Part shown: piece after piece, positions 17,621-26,520 of the stretch | Position numbering within the stretch: the first letter of the stretch is position 1 | Layout of the letters: each line of letters begins with the position of its first letter | Source: Streptomyces sp. DSM 110735 | GTDB lineage: Bacteria > Actinomycetota > Actinomycetes > Streptomycetales > Streptomycetaceae | Length of the DNA: 64,000 nucleotides | Direction: 5' to 3' | NCBI RefSeq assembly: GCF_016482685.1 | Contig: NZ_JACYHF010000017.1 | Span: 1-64,000, forward strand | Translations under genes and position numbers: made by a program | Notes under the pieces: model-generated | Seen by the model: only the letters and a program-made list of their open reading frames with translations | Told to the model about the DNA's origin: nothing | Database searches by the model: none

Positions 17621-18629
17621 CGAAACCCTCTCCGGTCAGTGCCACGAACGCGTCCTCCAGCGAGGCGCGTTCGAGCGTGAAGCCGCGGACGCGGACGCCC
17701 GCCGTCACCAGGGCCGCGTTGACCTCGGCGAGGTCCCGCGCGGGCGGCGCGCCGGTCACCCTCTCGCCCTCCACGGCGACGTCCGCGACGCCCTGTTCCT
17801 TCAGCACCCGGGCGGCGTCGACCGGGTCCGGGGTGCTCACCACGAGCCGCCCGTGCGCCCCGGCGGCCAGCTCGGCCACCGCGCCCTGGACGACCAGACG
17901 ACCCCGGTTCATCACGGCGGCGTGCGTGCAGACCTGCTCGATCTCGTCGAGGAGGTGGGAGGAGAGGAACACAGTGGTGCCGTCGGAGGCCAGCTCGCGC
18001 ACGAGGGTACGGATCTCCCGCATGCCCTGGGGGTCGAGCCCGTTGGTCGGCTCGTCCAGGACCAGCAGTCGGCGCGGCTGGAGCAGGGCGGCGGCGAGAC
18101 CGAGGCGCTGCTTCATGCCGAGGGAGTACGCCTTCGCCTTCTTGCCGGAGGCGGCGACGAGACCGACCCGCTCCAGGGCGGCGGCGACCCGGGCGCGCCG
18201 GGTGCGGGGGTCGGCGGTGGGGTCGGCGGCGTCGTAGCGCAGGAGGTTGTCGCGCCCGGAGAGGAAGCCGTAGAGAGCCGGACCCTCGATGAGCGCGCCG
18301 ACCTGGGGCAGTACGGCGCGGGTGGAACGGGGCATGGGGCGACCGAGGACGTGGGCGGTGCCGGAGGTCGGCTCGATCAGACCCATCAGCATCCGGATGG
18401 TGGTGGTCTTGCCCGAGCCGTTCGGTCCGAGGAACCCGAACACGCTGCCCGCCGGGACGCTCAGATCGAGCCCGTCCACGGCGAGCTGACCGCCGTAGCG
18501 CTTGGTGAGACGGCGGGTGGCGATCACCGGACCGGCGTCGGACGAGGTCGGGGAACCGACCTCGGACCTCCCGGGCGATCTCCCGGGCGCTTCCGCGGAG
18601 GACGGCTCGTTCATGGGCTCCCCACTCAT
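17607..18629 (-). CDS. ABC transporter ATP-binding protein
   Basis: A 340-aa ABC ATPase. Walker A is GPNGSGKTTTIRML, the signature is YSLGMKQRLGLAAAL, Walker B is LLVLDEPTNGLDP, and the switch His lies in FLSSHLLDEIEQ. The ~75-residue C-terminal extension after the ATPase core (LVVSTPDPVDAARVLKEQG onward) is usual for drug/lipid exporters of this class. The first ~35 residues are a low-complexity acidic/Ser-rich leader; ATG 18614 is an alternative start. It is co-transcribed with the permease. Confidence 0.92.
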   Translation of the reverse strand: MSGEPMNEPSSAEAPGRSPGRSEVGSPTSSDAGPVIATRRLTKRYGGQLAVDGLDLSVPAGSVFGFLGPNGSGKTTTIRMLMGLIEPTSGTAHVLGRPMPRSTRAVLPQVGALIEGPALYGFLSGRDNLLRYDAADPTADPRTRRARVAAALERVGLVAASGKKAKAYSLGMKQRLGLAAALLQPRRLLVLDEPTNGLDPQGMREIRTLVRELASDGTTVFLSSHLLDEIEQVCTHAAVMNRGRLVVQGAVAELAAGAHGRLVVSTPDPVDAARVLKEQGVADVAVEGERVTGAPPARDLAEVNAALVTAGVRVRGFTLERASLEDAFVALTGEGFDVAG

Positions 18630-18655
18630 CCTCGTCCTCCGCGGAAGCGGACCGG

Positions 18656-19843
18656 TCAGTGCTCGGCGTTGGCCGTCTTCAGCAGGGTCTGCTTGGTGAC
18701 GGCGCCCGCGTAGACCTTGCCGTCGTCGGTGATCAGGGCGTTGACCAGGCGGGTGGAGAACACCGTGCCCTTGCCGAAGTCGCCGCTCACCTGGTCGCCG
18801 AGCGAGCCGAGGAAGCCGCCCGCCGAGCCGGAGGGCATGCCGCCCTTGGCGCCGGTGTCGAAGGTGGCGACGCTGGTCCAGCCCTTGCCGATGGTCTTGC
18901 CGCCCTGGGCCGCACCGCCGAACAGCGCGCCCGGACCCGCGGCGTGCTCCCGCTTGCCGGAGTCCTTCTCCTCGGTGACCTTCGCGCCCTTGGGCGGGGT
19001 GAAGTCGAAGGTGGAGGCGGGCGGCTTGGCGAAGGAGACCTGGGTGAAGCCGGTGTCGACGACGGGCTTGCCGCCGCTCTTCGCGGTGAGCGTGAACTTC
19101 AGCGGGGTGCCGGTCTTCGCGTCCACCGCGATGGTGACCGCGCCGACCGTGCTGCCCTGCTGCTTGGGCTTGATCTGCAGCTTGTAGGCGTCGCGCCCGG
19201 CGACCCGCTCGGTGCCGGCCACGGTCACGGAGGTGGTGTCGTCCACCGCCTTCAGGGCGTTCTTGGCGAAGTCCTGCGGGGTGCCCTGCCGCTCGTCCTC
19301 GCGCTGCTTGCCGTGCTCGTGCTGCTCGGCGGTGCCGTGGAAGACCTCGTTGCTTGCGCTGTCGTAGCCCCAGACGTCCTTGCCGTCGTGGATCAGGCTG
19401 TACTCCGCGCCGCGCTCGCGCAGCGAGAGCTTCTGCTTGTCCGGTCCGTCGGCGGCCACGCGCAGGGTGTGGGTGCCGGAGGCCAGCTCGGTGACCTTGC
19501 TGCTCGGGTCGGCGGATGAGCCGCCGTCGTGGCCGCCGCTGCCGGAGCCGAGGCTGCTCTCCAGACCGCCGAGGTCGGGCAGACCGAGGTCGGTGCTGAT
19601 CTTCACCGTGCCGGACAACTGCTGGACGTCCGAGCGGGCGATCTTCTCCACGAGCTGCTGTGCGCTGATCTTCGGCAGATCGGGGTCACCGGAGTCGGCG
19701 AGTGCCGGGACCAGTCCGATCGTGGCCGCGGCCACCCCCGTCACCGCGACCGGGACGACGTACCGGACGGCCTTGCGACGGCCCGACCGCGGGTTCTCGT
19801 CCGGTGCGGTGCCCCTGGTGTCGTCGGATGCGTACGGTGCCAT
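18656..19843 (-). CDS. LolA-like/DUF2092 secreted or membrane-anchored protein
   Basis: A 395-aa exported protein; ATG 19843 follows a good GGAGGTAAGG. The N-terminus is acidic/basic, then a hydrophobic segment (YVVPVAVTGVAAATIGLVPA) acts as signal peptide or anchor. The outer part follows the LolA-type pattern of β-strands: DVQQLSGTVKIST, TLRVAADGPDKQKLSLRERG, and KDVWGYDSASNEVFH. In actinobacteria such proteins are thought to bind lipids or act in envelope stress signalling. It lies 26 bp downstream of the ABC ATPase stop in the same orientation series but transcribed first, so it may belong to the same operon. Confidence 0.8.
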   Translation of the reverse strand: MAPYASDDTRGTAPDENPRSGRRKAVRYVVPVAVTGVAAATIGLVPALADSGDPDLPKISAQQLVEKIARSDVQQLSGTVKISTDLGLPDLGGLESSLGSGSGGHDGGSSADPSSKVTELASGTHTLRVAADGPDKQKLSLRERGAEYSLIHDGKDVWGYDSASNEVFHGTAEQHEHGKQREDERQGTPQDFAKNALKAVDDTTSVTVAGTERVAGRDAYKLQIKPKQQGSTVGAVTIAVDAKTGTPLKFTLTAKSGGKPVVDTGFTQVSFAKPPASTFDFTPPKGAKVTEEKDSGKREHAAGPGALFGGAAQGGKTIGKGWTSVATFDTGAKGGMPSGSAGGFLGSLGDQVSGDFGKGTVFSTRLVNALITDDGKVYAGAVTKQTLLKTANAEH

Positions 19844-20015
19844 GTGTGCCTTACCTCCGTGTCGGCGGCGGCTGCCCCTCGCTGTAATCCACCCAGCCGC
19901 CATTCTCACCCGAATCGGTGAGGAGTGGTGGTTTCCGTGGTCACCATCAGACCAAACCGGCCGCGTGAACACGTCAGTCCACGGAGCCAACTCGGCGTAC
20001 ACCTGCGGTATGACG

Positions 20016-20073
20016 CACGGGGCGGTACCTCCCGCCCGACCCGTAGGGGTCGTACGGGCCGTACCGCCCCGTG
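20016..20073. terminator. Hairpin downstream of polyprenyl synthase gene
   Basis: CACGGGGCGGTAC (20016-20028) pairs perfectly with 20061-20073. The 32-nt loop holds a second small hairpin (GACCC/GGGTC). It lies 30 bp past the polyprenyl synthase stop, before the leftward LolA-like gene. Confidence 0.7.
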
Positions 20074-20102
20074 TCGTACGTCCGCGTCGTACGTCTGCCC
20101 GG

Positions 20103-21113
20103 TCAGCCGGTGCGGTGCACCACCGCGTCGCACAGTTCGAGCAGGGCCGACTTGGCCGTGCAGTCCGTGAGGGGGGCCAGCGCGGCGCGGGCCTCCTCCG
20201 CATAGCGGACGGCGTCGCGGCGGGCCTGCTCCAGGGCGGGGTGGGTGCGCAGGGCGGCCAGCGCCTCGGCGTGCCGGTCGTCGTCGGTGAGGTCGGAGTC
20301 GAGCAGCTCGCACAGCGCGACGTCGTCCGCCGCGCCGAGGCGGGCGGCGCGCTCGCGCAGCCGGAGCACGGGCATCGTGGGGATGCCCTCGCGCAGGTCG
20401 GTGCCGGGGGTCTTGCCGGACTCCCGGGTGTCGGAGGCGATGTCGAGGACGTCGTCGCAGAGCTGGAAGGCGACGCCGAGGCGCTCGCCGTACTGGGTGA
20501 GCACGTCCACCACGGTCTCGTCGGCGCCGGACATCATCGCGCCGAACCGGCACGAGACGGCGACCAGGGAGCCCGTCTTGCCGGAGAGCACGTCCAGATA
20601 GTGCTCGACCGGGTCGCGGCCGTCCATGGGACCCGCGGTCTCCATTATCTGACCGGTGACCAGCCGCTCGAACGCGAGCGCCTGGACGCGCACGGCCTCC
20701 GGGCCGAGGTCGGCCAGTATCTGCGTCGCGCGGGCGAAGAGGAAATCTCCGGTGAGGACCGCGACCGAGTTGCCCCAGCGGGTGTTGGCGCTGTCCACGC
20801 CGCGGCGCACGGCTGCCTCGTCCATGACGTCGTCGTGGTAGAGCGTGGCCAGGTGGGTCAGCTCGACGACGACGGCGGAGGGCACGATGCCCGGGGCGTA
20901 CTTGTCGCCGAACTGGGCGGCGAGGAGCACGAGCAGGGGACGGAACCGCTTGCCGCCGGCCCGCACGAGGTGCTGCGCGGCTCCGGTGATGAAGGGGACC
21001 TCGCTCTTGGTGGCCTCTAGCAGGCCCTCCTCGACAGCCGTCAATCCGGCCTGGACATCGGCTTCCAGTGCCTGGTCCCGCACGCTCAGCCCGAACGGCT
21101 CGCCGACGGTCAC
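20103..21113 (-). CDS. Polyprenyl diphosphate synthase (all-trans, menaquinone side chain type)
   Basis: A 336-aa trans-prenyltransferase. The first Asp-rich motif is LYHDDVMDEA and the second is LCDDVLDIASD; the KRFRPLL substrate motif is also present. These enzymes add isopentenyl units to make C40-C50 chains. The residues just upstream of the first motif are THLAT, small to medium side chains consistent with a long product. Respiratory menaquinone in Streptomyces has a nine-unit tail, so a nonaprenyl role is likely. The start is GTG 21113. Confidence 0.92.
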   Translation of the reverse strand: MTVGEPFGLSVRDQALEADVQAGLTAVEEGLLEATKSEVPFITGAAQHLVRAGGKRFRPLLVLLAAQFGDKYAPGIVPSAVVVELTHLATLYHDDVMDEAAVRRGVDSANTRWGNSVAVLTGDFLFARATQILADLGPEAVRVQALAFERLVTGQIMETAGPMDGRDPVEHYLDVLSGKTGSLVAVSCRFGAMMSGADETVVDVLTQYGERLGVAFQLCDDVLDIASDTRESGKTPGTDLREGIPTMPVLRLRERAARLGAADDVALCELLDSDLTDDDRHAEALAALRTHPALEQARRDAVRYAEEARAALAPLTDCTAKSALLELCDAVVHRTG

Positions 21114-21700
21114 GAGGGGTCTCCTGTCTGCTGGTGTCTGCTGGCGACTACACGGTTTGTCGATAGGTCGCTGCCATCACTCGGATCAGCGTATCCGGTC
21201 GCGTTTCCATCACCGCTATCACCCACCGGGCCACCACGGGAGGTATCGGGTCACAGCGGTCGTCTTCTTCTTTGGCGGACATGGACGGACATTCATCGAC
21301 TTAACAGGACGATGCGCCTGCTGTCGGCAGTCGGCGCGCCGGGCGGGTCCTCGTCCGACCCCCTGCGGAGGGGGTCGTCCGGTCCAACGAACGGGACCAC
21401 CCCTGAGGTTCCGCATCCGACCGGACCGACACTCCCTAATACCCACAGACGGATCAAATCCACCTAATCACTCATGTCTGACTTTGCGTATTTTGCGGTT
21501 TCGTGAGTTGGGTCACCAGACCCCCTACGGCGACCGACAGGTCCCCACTACCCCGCTCGCCTTGCTTCATGGGCCAGTTGAGCGCCAATGAGCTCAAAGG
21601 ATCAAGTACCCCATTCGGGACAAGTCAAGATCAACCATGGCTTTATGTGAATCCGGCACTTGTTCCCGACATCTGCTCTCGCATACGTTCCGGCCCGTCG
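21114..21700. other. Intergenic region between polyprenyl synthase and riboswitch
   Basis: About 590 bp without a gene. It holds a 9-bp hairpin CGACCCCCT-GCGG-AGGGGGTCG (21356-21377) and an inverted repeat TTGAGC-N8-GCTCAA (21578-21597). It also has several AT-richer patches (around 21480-21500 and 21640-21660) that could be promoters for the leftward and rightward genes. Confidence 0.6.
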
Positions 21701-21955
21701 GGCGACGCCGAATCCTGCCGGGCCCGACACACCCACTCGACGAACTCATTTCGTACGGCAGGAGCGGGGGAACCAGGTAGGCCGCCGGGGACGGGTCGAC
21801 GCGCGTTGATTGACGCGCGTCGACCCGGCAACGGCTCGGGGTGAAGCCGCGACTTCGTGTCCATCGGGCACGGAGCGTTCGTGTCCCACGGACACGGATG
21901 TGAGCGGCCGGGCACCTCCCCGCCCGAACCCGACAGCTCACCTCGCAGGCGCCGG
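21701..21955 (+). promoter_or_regulatory. Cyclic di-AMP (ydaO/yuaA) riboswitch
   Basis: Conserved ydaO blocks appear in order: GCCGAATCCTG near 21708, CAGGAGCGGGGGAACCAG at 21759-21776, GGGGTGAAGCCGCG near 21838, and CCCGAACCCGACAGCTCACC to CTCGCAGGCG at 21923-21951. A variable arm is a perfect 14-bp stem (21793-21806 with 21813-21826). It directly precedes a secreted transglycosylase, matching known Streptomyces use of this riboswitch on cell-wall hydrolase genes. The end of the aptamer abuts the Shine-Dalgarno sequence (GGAGAGG, 21954-21960). Confidence 0.92.
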
Positions 21956-21968
21956 AGAGGAACGTGTC

Positions 21969-22469
21969 ATGTCTGCTGCCGCTCAGCCGCGCCGTGCCCG
22001 CGCCCAGCGCGTCTTCCGTACGCTCGCCGTCACCGGTACCGGTGCCGCCGTGCTCGCGATTCCGTTCATCGGCGCCACCAGCGCCTCCGCCGCCCCCGCC
22101 GCGGCGCCGGCCTCCGCTTCGGCCGCCGTGACGACTCCGGCCGGGTACGCGAACAACCTCGACGGCTGGATCCGCGAGTCCCTCGCGATCATGAGCCAGA
22201 AGGGCATCCCGGGCACCTACAACGGCATCTACCGCAACGTGATGCGCGAGTCCTCGGGCAACCCCCGCGCCATCAACAACTGGGACATCAACGCCGTCAA
22301 CGGCACCCCGTCCAAGGGTCTGCTCCAGGTCATCGACCCGACCTTCACCGCGTACCACGTGGCGGGCACCTCCCTCGACCCGTACGACCCGGTCGCGAAC
22401 ATCACGGCCGCGTGCAACTACGCCTGGCACCGCTACGGCTCCATCGACAACGTCAACGGTCCGTACTAG
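21969..22469 (+). CDS. Secreted SLT-type lytic transglycosylase
   Basis: A 166-aa exported protein. ATG 21969 is preceded by GGAGAGG. The signal peptide is residues ~1-42 (VFRTLAVTGTGAAVLAIPF then ASAAPAA). The SLT-like domain has the catalytic Glu in NVMRESSGNPRAIN, then NGTPSKGLLQVIDPTF and NITAACNYAWHRYGS. It cuts peptidoglycan glycan strands. There is no LysM or other binding module. Expression is probably limited by the upstream c-di-AMP riboswitch. A strong bidirectional terminator follows. Confidence 0.92.
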   Translation: MSAAAQPRRARAQRVFRTLAVTGTGAAVLAIPFIGATSASAAPAAAPASASAAVTTPAGYANNLDGWIRESLAIMSQKGIPGTYNGIYRNVMRESSGNPRAINNWDINAVNGTPSKGLLQVIDPTFTAYHVAGTSLDPYDPVANITAACNYAWHRYGSIDNVNGPY

Positions 22470-22487
22470 GCCGCAGGGACGTTCGTC

Positions 22488-22532
22488 GGGGCGGGGCGCC
22501 CGTAGGTGACGCACCTACGGGCGCCCCGCCCC
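22488..22532. terminator. Very strong bidirectional hairpin terminator
   Basis: A perfect 21-bp stem (22488-22508 with 22512-22532) with a 3-nt ACG loop, followed on the + strand by TTTCTCCT. It lies between the convergent transglycosylase and HAD genes. Its right arm overlaps the last ~18 bp of the HAD coding sequence. Confidence 0.92.
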
Positions 22533-23360
22533 TTTCTCCTGTCCTTCGGGCCGGAGCCCGTACACCCTCTCCAGGACGACCGCGATGCCGTCGTCCTCGT
22601 TGGAGAGGGTGATCTCGTCCGCGACCGCGCGCAGTTCGCGGTGGGCGTTGGCCATGGCGACGCCGTGGGCGGCCCACTGGAACATGGGGATGTCGTTCGG
22701 CATGTCGCCGAAGGCGATGGTGTCGGCGCGACCGAGACCCAGGTGCTCGGCGGCCAGGGCGAGTCCGGTGGCCTTGGTGATGCCGCAGGGCTGGAGCTCG
22801 ACGGTGCCGGGTCCGGACATGGTGACCGTGGCCAGCGAGCCGACGACCGAGCGGGCGGTCCCGGTGAGTTCGTCGTCGGACAGGTCGGGGTGGCGCAGCA
22901 GCACCTTGCTGATGGGCGCGCGCCAGAGGTCGTCGCGCCGGTCCACCCGTACGGCGGGCAGCGTGGGGTGGGGCATCAGATAGCCGGGCTCGATGAGGGT
23001 GAGTCCGTCCACGCCGTCCTGGTCGACGGCGGCGTACACCTGGCCGACCTCCGCCTCGATCTTCCCGAGCGCGGTCTCGGCCAGCTCCCGGTCCAGCCGT
23101 ACGGACCACAGCATCCGCCCGGTCCCCGCGTCGTACACCTGCGCCCCCTGCCCGCACACCGCGAGCCCGCCCGCCCCCAGCGACGCCAGCAGCCCCCGCA
23201 CCCTCGGCACCGGCCGCCCGGTCACCACGAGATGCCGCGCCCCCTCCCGCGCGGCCCCCTCAAGCGCTGCCCGTGACCGCGCCGAAACGGTGTCATCACC
23301 GCGCAACAGCGTCCCGTCCAGGTCGGTGGCGATGAGTGCGGGAAGGGGAGGTGCGGCCAT
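22515..23360 (-). CDS. Cof-type HAD hydrolase (sugar-phosphatase family)
   Basis: A 281-aa HAD phosphatase. Motif I is LIATDLDGTLL with both Asp residues; motif II is HLVVTGRPV; motif III is the Lys in GITKATGLALAAEHLG; motif IV is IAFGDMPNDIPMF. The large cap insertion marks the Cof (IIB) class that removes phosphate from sugar phosphates or nucleotides. The gene is solitary. The terminator at 22488-22532 extends into its 3' end. Confidence 0.9.
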   Translation of the reverse strand: MAAPPLPALIATDLDGTLLRGDDTVSARSRAALEGAAREGARHLVVTGRPVPRVRGLLASLGAGGLAVCGQGAQVYDAGTGRMLWSVRLDRELAETALGKIEAEVGQVYAAVDQDGVDGLTLIEPGYLMPHPTLPAVRVDRRDDLWRAPISKVLLRHPDLSDDELTGTARSVVGSLATVTMSGPGTVELQPCGITKATGLALAAEHLGLGRADTIAFGDMPNDIPMFQWAAHGVAMANAHRELRAVADEITLSNEDDGIAVVLERVYGLRPEGQEKGAGRP

Positions 23361-23897
23361 GATCAGAGAATACGGACGGGGGTGGTCTCCGACTCAGGTG
23401 CGGGGTACGGGAGTTGCGGAGGGGCGGGTGCCCGGGGGCTGCCGCGAGGTGTCCGCGTACGGGTACGGCTCTGCTGGTGGGCGAGCGGGGGCGCGACCGG
23501 AATGCAGCCGAGCGACCGCCGAGGGGGCACTGGGGCGCGGCCCAGTGCAGCCGGGGCATCGCTGGTCCCCCGGTCGGGGCAGGTCTGCCGGGCACAATCG
23601 AGGTGCAGCCGCGGAGCCACCGGAGCGCAGTCCGGCGCGACCAGAGCACGCCCGGGGCACAACGGGAGGCTGCCGCAACGCGGCCGGGTGCGGCCTGGCC
23701 GGGCGCTGCCGGGAGACGACCAGCCGCCACCGAAACGCGAGCGAGAACAGCCCAACGGGCGGCGTTCCGGCACAGCCAGGACGCAGCTCTGGGACGGCCC
23801 GGCGTGACCAGGGCGCAGCCCAGGAACCGCCCGGTACGGCCAAGGCGCGGCCTAAGGGCGGGTCCAGGGAGCGGCGAGACTCGTGGACCCGCGGCGC
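23361..23897. other. Geneless GC-rich quasi-repetitive stretch
   Basis: About 540 bp with open frames on both strands but no plausible start/RBS, no recognisable domain and mixed low-complexity Arg/Pro/Ala products. Imperfect repeats of GGGCACAA...GTGCAGCC type recur (near 23535, 23590, 23650 and 23770). I see no promoter or hairpin of note. Confidence 0.5.
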
Positions 23898-25112
23898 CTA
23901 CCCGTGTGCCGCAGCCAGGTGTTTCGCCAGGCGTGGGGAGGCGAATTCCGTGCCGCAGACGAAGCGCATGACCGGGCCGTAGGAGGAGGCGGCGGGGAGG
24001 CCGGTGAAGTAGAGGCCGGGGATGGAGGAGACGTAGCCGGGGCCGAGGCGGGGGGTGCCTCGGGTGGTGGTGAGGCGGGTGCGGAGGGTGGGGCCGAGGA
24101 AGTCCATCGCGGAGACGTTCACGCGGTAGCCGGTGGCGGCGATGACGTGGTCGGCGGTGAGGTGTTCGGTGCGGCCGCCGTGGGTGCGGACCTTCAGGAG
24201 CGGGGCGCCGTCGGAGATCTCGGTGGAGAGGACCCGTTCGACCTCCGTCACCTGCACCTTGCCCTCGAAGCGGTCGCGGAGCCACCACGCGCCGAGCGGT
24301 CCGAGGACCCGGCGGACGAGGTGGTGGCGGACGGGGTCGGGCAGGTGGCGGTAGGGGTCGGCGTGGTAGCTGAGCGCCCACAGGGACCAGGCGCGGCCGA
24401 AGGGCGACTCGGGACGGAAGCGGGGCTGCTCCCAGGGCGGCGCGCCGAAGGCGACCTTGCCCCGGCCGCGCGAGACCACCCGGACCTGGGCGCCCGCCTC
24501 GGCGGCGAGCGCCGCCGTCTCCAGCGCGGACTGCCCCGCGCCGACGACGATCAGCTCCTTGCCCGAGAAGCGACCGAGGTCGTGGTGCTCGTAGACGTGG
24601 GAGACATGGGAGACGGGGGCGGTCGGGCCGAGGGCGGCGGACGCCGGGCCCGCCAGCTCGGGTGGCAGATGGGCGAGCCCGGAGAGACCGGTCGCCACCA
24701 CCACCGCGCGCGCCTGGAACGCCTCCCCCGAGTCCAGCTTCAGCTCGAAGTCCCCGCTGCCCTGCGCCCGCTCCACCGAAACCACCCGGACCTGCTCCAG
24801 ATCGGGCACCAGCTTGCGCTGGAACCACTCCCCGTAGGCGATGAAGGTCTCCACCGGGATGATGTCCTCGTCGGTGACCAGGCGCCGTATCCCCGCCGCG
24901 TCGCAGTAGTCCGCGAGGGTGTGCCCCGGCTGGGGGCAGTCCAGGCTGGAGGCGGCGGGCGTCGACTTCAGCAGCATCCCCTCGGGCATGTGGTCGCGCC
25001 AGCTCACCATGGGGTCGCCGAAGACACGGACGGGCAGCCCCCGTGCCCGCAGATGGGCCGCGGTGGACAGACCGAACGGTCCTGCCCCGACGACTGCAAC
25101 CGGTCGAATCAC
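23898..25112 (-). CDS. FAD/NAD(P)-binding flavoprotein monooxygenase-like
   Basis: A 404-aa protein. The FAD dinucleotide motif is VAVVGAGPFGLSTAAHL, the NAD(P) motif is LIVVGAGQSALETAALAA, and ATGYRVN is the C-terminal ATG motif of flavin monooxygenases. The GTG at 25112 is chosen for its GGGAGG upstream. A flavin-containing N-hydroxylase or Baeyer-Villiger-type reaction is possible but unproven. It follows an ATP-grasp ligase gene (25255-26520) on the same strand with a 142-bp gap. The two probably act on the same small molecule. Confidence 0.82.
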   Translation of the reverse strand: MIRPVAVVGAGPFGLSTAAHLRARGLPVRVFGDPMVSWRDHMPEGMLLKSTPAASSLDCPQPGHTLADYCDAAGIRRLVTDEDIIPVETFIAYGEWFQRKLVPDLEQVRVVSVERAQGSGDFELKLDSGEAFQARAVVVATGLSGLAHLPPELAGPASAALGPTAPVSHVSHVYEHHDLGRFSGKELIVVGAGQSALETAALAAEAGAQVRVVSRGRGKVAFGAPPWEQPRFRPESPFGRAWSLWALSYHADPYRHLPDPVRHHLVRRVLGPLGAWWLRDRFEGKVQVTEVERVLSTEISDGAPLLKVRTHGGRTEHLTADHVIAATGYRVNVSAMDFLGPTLRTRLTTTRGTPRLGPGYVSSIPGLYFTGLPAASSYGPVMRFVCGTEFASPRLAKHLAAAHG

Positions 25113-25254
25113 GAAGTCCCTCCCAGGACGCGCTCGCGCCACCCTCGTGGCCTTGCCGCTTCGCCTTGCTCTCGCGTTGCCGCCGCGTGGAGTTCCCGCC
25201 GGGCGGGGTTCCCGCCGCGGGGAATCGCCGCCGTACGGACTCGCCGCCGCGGGT

Positions 25255-26520
25255 TCAGGTGGTGCCGCCGCGGCGGTTGGTCCGCCACAGCGCGTAGAGA
25301 TGCTTCGCGCCCGGACGCACGAAGCGGGCCAGCATGGTGACGAACGGCATCGGGTCGTCCGCCGCGAGCCACGCCAGCTCGGTGCCGCTCGCCCGCGCCG
25401 GGGCGTGCGGCGTGGTGTAGCCGCTGCGGCGGTAGGCGAGGAGCGCGGGCAGGTCGATGTTCTCCACCACGTACCGGTTCCCGGAGCGCTGCGCGCCCTC
25501 GGGCACGGGGCGCCCGGTGAGGTTCAGATGCAGGGCGCGGACGACGTCGATGCCGGAGTCGCTCTCGAAGAGCCGGAACTGCGCGCCCATCCGGGGGTTG
25601 AAGTCCAGGAGCTTGTACCGCCCGTCGCGCCGGTCGAAGCGCAGGTCCAGGTCGACGACCCCGCTGAAGCCGATCTCCTTGATGAACCGCGCCGCCATGT
25701 CCGCGAGTTCGGGGTTGTCCACCACGTACGCGTGCGCCGTCATCCCCGCGTGCGGTGGCCAGGAGCGGACCTTGACCCCGGTGAAGAGGGCGAGCGGGCT
25801 CGCGTCGGCGTCGAAGCAGGCGTGCACGATCCAGTCCTCGGCGGACTCCCTCGGCAGATACTCCTGGAGGATGACGCCGGGGTCCTCGCCCCAGTCGCGG
25901 GCGAGGTCGAGCAGACCGGCGCGGGTGGCGATCCGGGTCGTGCCGCCCACGGCAGGTCGGCTGCGCCGGACGAACGCCTCGCGGTTCTTGGCCACCACCG
26001 GGAAGCGCGCCCGCTCCGCGAACTCGGCTATCTCAGCGTACGAGCGCGGGAACACCGTCACCGGGGCGGCGATCCCGTGCTCCGAGCACAGCTCGTGCAG
26101 CCCCTGCTTGCTGGCAAGGCGGCGGGGCAGCGCGGGGTCCACGCGCGGGAAGAGGAACGGTCCGGCCAGCGCGTCCTGGTGCTCCGCGATGAGGACGGCG
26201 GCCTCCTCGTCGGTCGGGATCAGGACCGTGGGGCGCCCGATCCGGCGCCCGATCCGCAGCAGCCCCTCGACGAGGTGCTCCGGTTCCTCGGCTCCCGTGG
26301 TCGGCCAGACGAACGCCCGCTTCAGATAACGGGAGGCTGCGGCAGGGGTGTAGGCGTCCTCGGTGATCGCGTACATCGGCACGCCCAGCCTGCCGAGACT
26401 GCGGATCGCGCCGACCCCGCCGTGGTGCAGCGGATAGCCGCCGAACTTGACTATGAGACCGGGCACTTCACGGTCCACCTGGACCGGCGTGCGGCTTCCG
26501 GCCACGGGTCGTCCCCCCAC
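25255..26520 (-). CDS. ATP-grasp carboxylate-amine ligase-like protein
   Basis: A 421-aa ATP-grasp enzyme. The N-terminal domain starts GLIVKFGGYPLHHGGVGAI, with VLIPTDEEAAVLIAEHQ. The ATP-binding Lys is in FPVVAKNREAF, and the Mg-binding acidic/Asn set is in VDLDLRFDR and KLLDFNPRMGAQF. Such ligases activate a carboxylate as acyl-phosphate and join it to an amine or thiol. The substrate is unknown. A downstream flavoprotein suggests a two-step pathway. GTG 26505 is an alternative start. It is divergent from fumarylacetoacetase. Confidence 0.85.
   Translation of the reverse strand: MGGRPVAGSRTPVQVDREVPGLIVKFGGYPLHHGGVGAIRSLGRLGVPMYAITEDAYTPAAASRYLKRAFVWPTTGAEEPEHLVEGLLRIGRRIGRPTVLIPTDEEAAVLIAEHQDALAGPFLFPRVDPALPRRLASKQGLHELCSEHGIAAPVTVFPRSYAEIAEFAERARFPVVAKNREAFVRRSRPAVGGTTRIATRAGLLDLARDWGEDPGVILQEYLPRESAEDWIVHACFDADASPLALFTGVKVRSWPPHAGMTAHAYVVDNPELADMAARFIKEIGFSGVVDLDLRFDRRDGRYKLLDFNPRMGAQFRLFESDSGIDVVRALHLNLTGRPVPEGAQRSGNRYVVENIDLPALLAYRRSGYTTPHAPARASGTELAWLAADDPMPFVTMLARFVRPGAKHLYALWRTNRRGGTT

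Noticed and set aside
23363..23843. Overlapping open frames in the geneless stretch after the HAD gene
   Set aside because: Frames on both strands are equally open, with low-complexity products and no conserved motif.
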